A DNA stretch of 64,000 bases, from positions 56,779 to 120,778 of the forward strand of contig NZ_JAEHGC010000016.1 in assembly GCF_016107705.1 (NCBI RefSeq), written 5' to 3'. Source of the stretch: Neobacillus cucumis (GTDB lineage: Bacteria; Bacillota; Bacilli; Bacillales_B; DSM-18226). Position numbers and translations under genes: made by a program. Under the pieces are notes generated by a model that ran no database searches, was not told where the DNA came from, and saw only the letters and a list, made by a program, of their open reading frames with translations. Shown here one piece after another: positions 60,218-64,000 of the stretch (its first letter is position 1; every line of letters begins with the position of its first letter).

Positions 60218-60613
60218 ATGGAGCGAATTGTTCTTTTTGATGGTGTATGTAATTTATGTAATCATAGTGTGCAGTTTATTATCAAGCGAGATGCATCTGA
60301 GAAATTTAAGTTCGCATCCCTTCAAGGGAAAACTGGAAAACGAATGATGACGAAATATGGTCTCCCTCCAGATCTGAATAGCTTTGTTTTAATTGAAAAC
60401 GATAGGGTTTATATAAAATCGACCGCTGCATTACGGGTTTGTCAGGAGCTCAAGGGTACATGGAAACTGTTCGCAATCCTAATGAAGATGATCCCAACGA
60501 ATAGTAGAGACTACATATATGATATCATTGCGAAAAACCGCTATACATGGTTTGGCAGGAAAAACAGCTGTATACTTCCTTCCCCGGAGTTGAAAAAGAG
60601 GTTTTTGGATTAA
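60218..60613 (+). CDS. DCC-family thiol-disulfide oxidoreductase (YuxK-like)
   Basis: 131 aa from the ATG at 60218 (GGGTGGTG upstream). It begins MERIVLFDGVCNLCNHSVQF, the DxxCxxC motif naming the DCC family (DUF393), and continues KFKFASLQGKTGKRMMTKYGL and STAALRVCQELKGTWKLFAILMKMIPTNSRDYIYDIIAKNRYTWFG, as in YuxK. These thioredoxin-like proteins are cytoplasmic and of unknown substrate. The longer frame from 60149 overlaps palindromic promoter sequence. Confidence 0.9.
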   Translation: MERIVLFDGVCNLCNHSVQFIIKRDASEKFKFASLQGKTGKRMMTKYGLPPDLNSFVLIENDRVYIKSTAALRVCQELKGTWKLFAILMKMIPTNSRDYIYDIIAKNRYTWFGRKNSCILPSPELKKRFLD

Positions 60614-60656
60614 AAAAGCCTGAACCTACACTATAGGTTTCAGGCGTGTATTTTTT
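60613..60656. terminator. Bidirectional terminator DCC gene / lsr operon
   Basis: AAAAAGCCTGAA/TTTCAGGC stem followed by T7 on the plus strand; T-run also on the minus strand. Confidence 0.8.
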
Positions 60657-61447
60657 TATGCTTTCATTTTCGTATTCGTTTCATATAATTCCACTGCCTC
60701 TTTCACTGAAAAACCTTCATGCACAATCGAATGGATCGCCTGGATCATCGCAAGCGGGTAATCAGACTGCCAAATATTCCTCCCCATATCAACCCCGACC
60801 GCTCCTTGCTCCATTGCATTAAATGTAATTTCGAGAGCTTCCCCGATTGTATCAAACTTCGGTCCCCCGGCAATTACAATCGGTACCGGGCACTTGCTTG
60901 TCACCTCTTCAAAATTTTCACAGTAATAGGTTTTTACAATATCTGCCCCCATTTCCGCTACTACCCTCGAAGCTAATGCAAGGAACCTCGCATCCCGTTT
61001 TTCAAGCTCTTTGCCTACTGCAGTAATTCCTAAAACCGGTAGCCCGTAATCATGGGCATCACTGACAACATGAGCAAGATTCGTGACCGTTTGCGTTTCA
61101 TAATCAGATCCAATAAAAACAGAAACACCCACTCCGACCACATTATGACGGATTGCCTCTTTCACAGAGGTGACAATCGTTTCATTTGCCAGATCCTTAC
61201 CAACCGTTGTCGGACCGCCGGATACACGCAGGACCATCGGTTTTTCTGTATCATTTGGAATACAAGATGCTAGTGTACCCCTCGTTAAATAGAGGGAATC
61301 TGTATAGGGGAGTAGATCTTTTACCGTTTCACCAGGTTTTTCTAATCCCCTGATTGGCCCCAAAAAGTAACCATGGTCAATCGCCAGCATGACGGCCCTT
61401 CTATTGGGCAAAATTTTATTCAAACGGTTTTGAAACCCCCAGCTCAT
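60656..61447 (-). CDS. lsrF: LsrF-type 3-hydroxy-5-phosphonooxypentane-2,4-dione thiolase
   Basis: 263 aa from the ATG at 61447 with AAAGGAG 10 nt upstream. TIM-barrel class I aldolase family member; LsrF transfers an acetyl group from the isomerised phospho-AI-2 to CoA. AIDHGYFLGPIRGLEKP (N-terminal active-site Asp/His), GADIVKTYYCENFEEV (catalytic Lys) and VIAGGPKFDTIGEALEITFNAMEQGAVGVDMGRNIWQ are conserved with E. coli LsrF. Last gene of the operon lsrK-cupin-lsrF, which supports the assignment against generic FbaB-like aldolases. Confidence 0.9.
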   Translation of the reverse strand: MSWGFQNRLNKILPNRRAVMLAIDHGYFLGPIRGLEKPGETVKDLLPYTDSLYLTRGTLASCIPNDTEKPMVLRVSGGPTTVGKDLANETIVTSVKEAIRHNVVGVGVSVFIGSDYETQTVTNLAHVVSDAHDYGLPVLGITAVGKELEKRDARFLALASRVVAEMGADIVKTYYCENFEEVTSKCPVPIVIAGGPKFDTIGEALEITFNAMEQGAVGVDMGRNIWQSDYPLAMIQAIHSIVHEGFSVKEAVELYETNTKMKA

Positions 61448-61462
61448 TCGTAACACACTCCT

Positions 61463-61819
61463 TTATTTAATGACGGGATTCGGTATATTTACAGTATCCC
61501 GTTCCGTAATATGCGGGGACTTTATAAACACAGCCTTAAATATTTGCTCTGATTGATTGATTAAATAATGGGAATCATGTGGCCGGCATTGAATCATATC
61601 CCCCGGCTTTGCCTGTATATGGTCTCCATTGATATAGAAGTCAATTTCACCTTCTAAAATATAGAAAATTTCTTCACAAACGGAATGATAATGGTTTTGA
61701 AAGTCCTGTCCCGGCTTCAATACAACAACTCCTACATCCACATTGGGCCCCTTTGTTAAGTATTTAGGTCCGTTGTCCCCAAACCGGTATTCAAATTCAT
61801 GTTCATTCACCTTCTTCAT
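61463..61819 (-). CDS. Cupin protein in the lsr operon
   Basis: 118 aa from the ATG at 61819 (GGGGTGAGAGG upstream). A single cupin domain: motif 1 is GQDFQNHYHSVCEEIFYILEGEIDFYING (G-x5-HxH-x4-E-x6-G) and motif 2 PGDMIQCRPHDSHYLIN, so metal binding is likely. It occupies the position where enterobacteria have LsrG, the isomerase of phospho-AI-2 (P-DPD), but is unrelated to the LsrG ABM fold. It may do the same isomerisation or handle another sugar phosphate; this is inference from location. Confidence 0.85.
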   Translation of the reverse strand: MKKVNEHEFEYRFGDNGPKYLTKGPNVDVGVVVLKPGQDFQNHYHSVCEEIFYILEGEIDFYINGDHIQAKPGDMIQCRPHDSHYLINQSEQIFKAVFIKSPHITERDTVNIPNPVIK

Positions 61820-61840
61820 CCCTCTCACCCCTTTCAAAAC

Positions 61841-63403
61841 TTAATCCAATCCAGGTGCTTTCCACATATTAGTGGTTAAACCACGGTCGGCTAGGATCAG
61901 TTGTTCTTTATAGACACGCCTCCATTTTTCAAAAATTTCAAGATAAACCCTATGATTTTCTAAATTAGGTTGGTAGGTCCGCTCCCACTTCACTACCTGT
62001 TCGACTGCTTTTTCAATATTTTCATAGAGTCCTGCCCCGATTCCTGCATATAAAGCTGTGCCTAAAGCGGCAGCTTCTTTTACCACAGGAACCTTAACCG
62101 GAACCCCTAAGACATCTGCAAGTGTTTGGCTCCACAGCTTTCCTTTCGAAGCTCCCCCTGCAAAAATAACCTCCTCTGGATAAGTACCTGTCGCTTCTTC
62201 AATCAATTTTAAGTTTCCTAAAGTAATTAAGGCTGCATTTTCTTGAAGGGATTTAAAGAGTTCTTTTTTCCCTGTTTTCTGAGGATCAAGTGTGAGGTTT
62301 ATAAAGGATGGAGCGGCATGCCGCCAGGAACCAAAATTCATCGTATCGGAAAAAATCGGGATAATTCCATTCGCGCCAATCGGCACATCCTTGGCTTTTT
62401 CTTCTAAAATCTCATATGGATCGCGGCCGGTTGCAGCCGCCTCCGCTTTTTCCATGTCACAAAATGCGTCACGGAACCATCTCATTACAATACCAGGGAA
62501 AAAGACGATTGTTTCAAGCTGCCAGAGATTTGGTGCTGCATGACAGTTCACCCGGATTCGTCCCCCTTTATCTACTATGGGCTCTGAAACATTGACTTCC
62601 TGCTGCCAAAAGGAGCCGCCTGAAACCACAGTCTGCCCTTCGAGAACAGCCCCTACGCCAACAGAAGCCATTTGCGCATCTCCCCCTCCTGAGACGATAA
62701 GGGTTCCAGGGCATAATCCTGTTAAGACTGCAGTCTCATCGGTCAATGCCCCTAAGACTGTCCCTGCCTCATTTACAGACGGAAATAGATTCTCCTTAAT
62801 TCCGCATAAACTGGCCGTTTTCTTTTCCCAATCCCGTTTCCTTAAATCAAAAATACCGGTGGTACAGCCATTTGATGGATCTACCTGAAGCTTGCCGGAT
62901 AGTTTAAATAGAAGCCAATCATTAATCATCGTCATCGCCGCAGCTTTTTCATAGATTTCCGGTAAATGGTTTTTGATCCATAACAGCCTTGGCAATGCCC
63001 CTAGAGCGAACATTTGTCCAGATACGTTATAAATTTCTTTTTCTATTCCGGAATTTAGATCTTTTAGCGCCTTTACCTCCTCTGAGGCCCTTGCATCCAC
63101 ATTGGCACACGCCCAGATCTCCTTGCCTTGATCATCATAAAGGACAATTCCTTCACGCATCGCGGTTGCGCTGATGGCTTTGATATTCCTTGCATTAATT
63201 CCTGTGTCTTTTAATACATTTCGAACACATTGGACAACCAAGCCCCAGTTCGTTTCCCAATCAAAATCCATTGACCCGGGGAACCGTTCATCCGCTAAAT
63301 GGTCCCATTCAAATTGCGAAACACCGATTTGATTTCCAAACAGATCAAATAATACCGCCCGAATACTGCCCGTTCCGGCATCAAAGGCGAGAATGTACTC
63401 CAT
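61841..63403 (-). CDS. lsrK: Autoinducer-2 kinase
   Basis: 520 aa FGGY-family kinase. It aligns closely by eye with E. coli LsrK: LAFDAGTGSIRAVLFDLFGNQI, PGSMDFDWETNW, SATAMREGIVLYDDQG, WACANVDARASEEV, MRWFRDAFC, PIFSDTMNFGSWRHAAPSFINL, FAGGASKGKLWSQTLADV and the ending RGLTTNMWKAPGL. LsrK phosphorylates the quorum signal AI-2 (DPD) in the cytoplasm, trapping it for degradation by LsrF. GAGGTG precedes the ATG. First gene of the operon. The AI-2 importer (lsrACDB) and repressor (lsrR) are not in the window. Confidence 0.95.
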   Translation of the reverse strand: MEYILAFDAGTGSIRAVLFDLFGNQIGVSQFEWDHLADERFPGSMDFDWETNWGLVVQCVRNVLKDTGINARNIKAISATAMREGIVLYDDQGKEIWACANVDARASEEVKALKDLNSGIEKEIYNVSGQMFALGALPRLLWIKNHLPEIYEKAAAMTMINDWLLFKLSGKLQVDPSNGCTTGIFDLRKRDWEKKTASLCGIKENLFPSVNEAGTVLGALTDETAVLTGLCPGTLIVSGGGDAQMASVGVGAVLEGQTVVSGGSFWQQEVNVSEPIVDKGGRIRVNCHAAPNLWQLETIVFFPGIVMRWFRDAFCDMEKAEAAATGRDPYEILEEKAKDVPIGANGIIPIFSDTMNFGSWRHAAPSFINLTLDPQKTGKKELFKSLQENAALITLGNLKLIEEATGTYPEEVIFAGGASKGKLWSQTLADVLGVPVKVPVVKEAAALGTALYAGIGAGLYENIEKAVEQVVKWERTYQPNLENHRVYLEIFEKWRRVYKEQLILADRGLTTNMWKAPGLD

Positions 63404-63510
63404 TTGGCTTCACCTCTATATCAGGTTTTTAAATTTATCACCGCTTACAAAAAATATATCCACAATTTTTTTAAAAAGAACTGGATTGCCTTTTCCCTTT
63501 CAAATAGAGA

Positions 63511-63541
63511 AAAAAACCCTGTAAATTCATACAGGGTTTCA
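63511..63541 (-). terminator. Terminator of the 49-aa gene
   Basis: AAACCCTGTA/TACAGGGTTT with T-run on the minus strand. Confidence 0.9.
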
Positions 63542-63545
63542 AGCT

Positions 63546-63695
63546 TTAATTTAAAAAACAAGGATCATTAAAATAGACAATTTCAGAAAGAATTTTGGTG
63601 CCTTGAATCCTTTTGAAGGCTTCTATTGCTTCCTCTTCTTTTTCATATTCATACATTTTAATATTATCCATAGAATAAAGAGTGATAACCCACAT
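63546..63695 (-). CDS. Small conserved-looking protein of unknown function
   Basis: 49 aa, beginning MWVITLYSMDNIKMYEYEKE and ending GTKILSEIVYFNDPCFLN. GGAGG lies 9 nt before the ATG and a perfect terminator follows the stop, so it is a genuine small gene. The alternating WVITLYS...KMYEYEKEEEAIEAFKRIQGTKILSEIVY pattern suggests a single beta-alpha-beta unit. No family name can be assigned with confidence. It lies between lsrK and the HutH-like gene. Confidence 0.75.
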   Translation of the reverse strand: MWVITLYSMDNIKMYEYEKEEEAIEAFKRIQGTKILSEIVYFNDPCFLN

Positions 63696-63773
63696 TTTTA
63701 ATTCCTCCAATAATTATTTGCAGTGAAAAATAGAAGATCCTAGCAATGTCACTTCAATTTTTGGCCTAAACTT

Positions 63774-64000
63774 TTATTTAACATCATCAAATTGCAGTAT
63801 GAATGTTGTCAAATCGATTTTCTTTAAGGCTTCAGCGGCTTTTTCGATATCTTTAGAGAATATTCGGTCCTTATTAATAGAAGGAATAAGTTCTCTTCCC
63901 TTTTCGTAAAGTCTTCTTGTTTGTGTAGCCATTTTATCCACACCACGGTATTCCACAGCCTGCATGGCACAAATTAATTCAATCGCAAGAACTCTTCTTA
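63774..64000 (-). CDS. Histidine/aromatic amino acid ammonia-lyase, C-terminus (partial)
   Basis: Only the last about 74 residues are in the window; the gene continues past the right edge. RRVLAIELICAMQAVEYRGVDKMATQTRRLYEKGRELIPSINKDRIFSKDIEKAAEAL resembles the C-terminal helical region of HutH/PAL proteins (LAIELLCAAQAIEFR...GTxxxYxxxRxxVPxLxxDRxLSxDI). These MIO enzymes deaminate histidine or aromatic amino acids. The apparent ATG at 63965 is internal. A hut or lsr relationship cannot be judged from this fragment. Confidence 0.75.
   Translation of the reverse strand, partial: RRVLAIELICAMQAVEYRGVDKMATQTRRLYEKGRELIPSINKDRIFSKDIEKAAEALKKIDLTTFILQFDDVK

Overview
The window is a chromosomal segment of a low-GC, endospore-forming Bacillaceae. 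Spore genes (sspO, sspP, a Spo0E-type phosphatase, CotY/CotZ, a GerP-like protein, a CotB/CotG/CotH coat locus), citB next to a yneN-like thioredoxin, qox quinol oxidase genes and strong AAGGAGG ribosome sites all point this way. It is not B. subtilis itself: it carries selenoprotein genes, an AI-2 (lsrK/lsrF) operon and a greatly expanded Ser-Gly coat protein. A Neobacillus/Mesobacillus-like organism is my best guess. No tRNA, rRNA, transposase, prophage or CRISPR array was seen.

Layout. 1-4.6 kb: TlpA/ResA-like thioredoxin (cut by the window edge), a class II aldolase plus MtnA-type isomerase pair (methylthioribose or 5-deoxyribose disposal), and an antibiotic-resistance-type ABC-F gene behind a structured leader. 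4.6-8.5 kb: aconitase with a CcpC-type site, and sspO/sspP. 8.5-12 kb: selenium island with selA, an Hsp20-like gene, a SelW/Rdx-like selenoprotein and a selD that is itself a selenoprotein; both in-frame UGA codons are followed by hairpins. 12-16 kb: threonine catabolism (tdh-kbl) and a nitronate monooxygenase. 16-19.5 kb: guanine riboswitch, xpt-pbuX, then a Spo0E-type gene flanked by a decayed second copy of the pbuX 3' end. 19.5-27.5 kb: GerP-like, MocR regulator with a divergent PNPOx-like gene, CotY/Z, an MFS pump, a degenerate MinD-like protein, an LCP ligase and small membrane proteins. 27.7-32.6 kb: qoxABCD and ctaA. 33-41.5 kb: MMPL/TetR pair, EcsC, a 14-copy 52-bp tandem array, a second methionine aminopeptidase, a His/Gly/Tyr-rich protein, YeeN and a LacI regulator. 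41.5-51.3 kb: hemQ behind FNR and Fur boxes, dsdA, a GT2 glycosyltransferase, an LtaS-like protein, a polar amino acid ABC transporter and an ArsB-like permease. 51.6-58 kb: spore coat locus with an 806-aa CotG-like (SSG)n protein, CotH kinase and three CotB-like proteins. 58-64 kb: PAP2 protein, a second nitronate monooxygenase, a DCC protein, the lsrK-cupin-lsrF operon and the C-terminus of a HutH-like lyase.

The most notable systems are (i) the two UGA-encoded selenoproteins beside selA, (ii) the CotG/CotH/CotB locus, where a kinase gene sits beside a giant Ser-rich likely substrate and three CotB-like paralogs, and (iii) the 52-bp two-hairpin tandem array. Many true starts are shorter than the longest open frame; starts given here were chosen from Shine-Dalgarno spacing.
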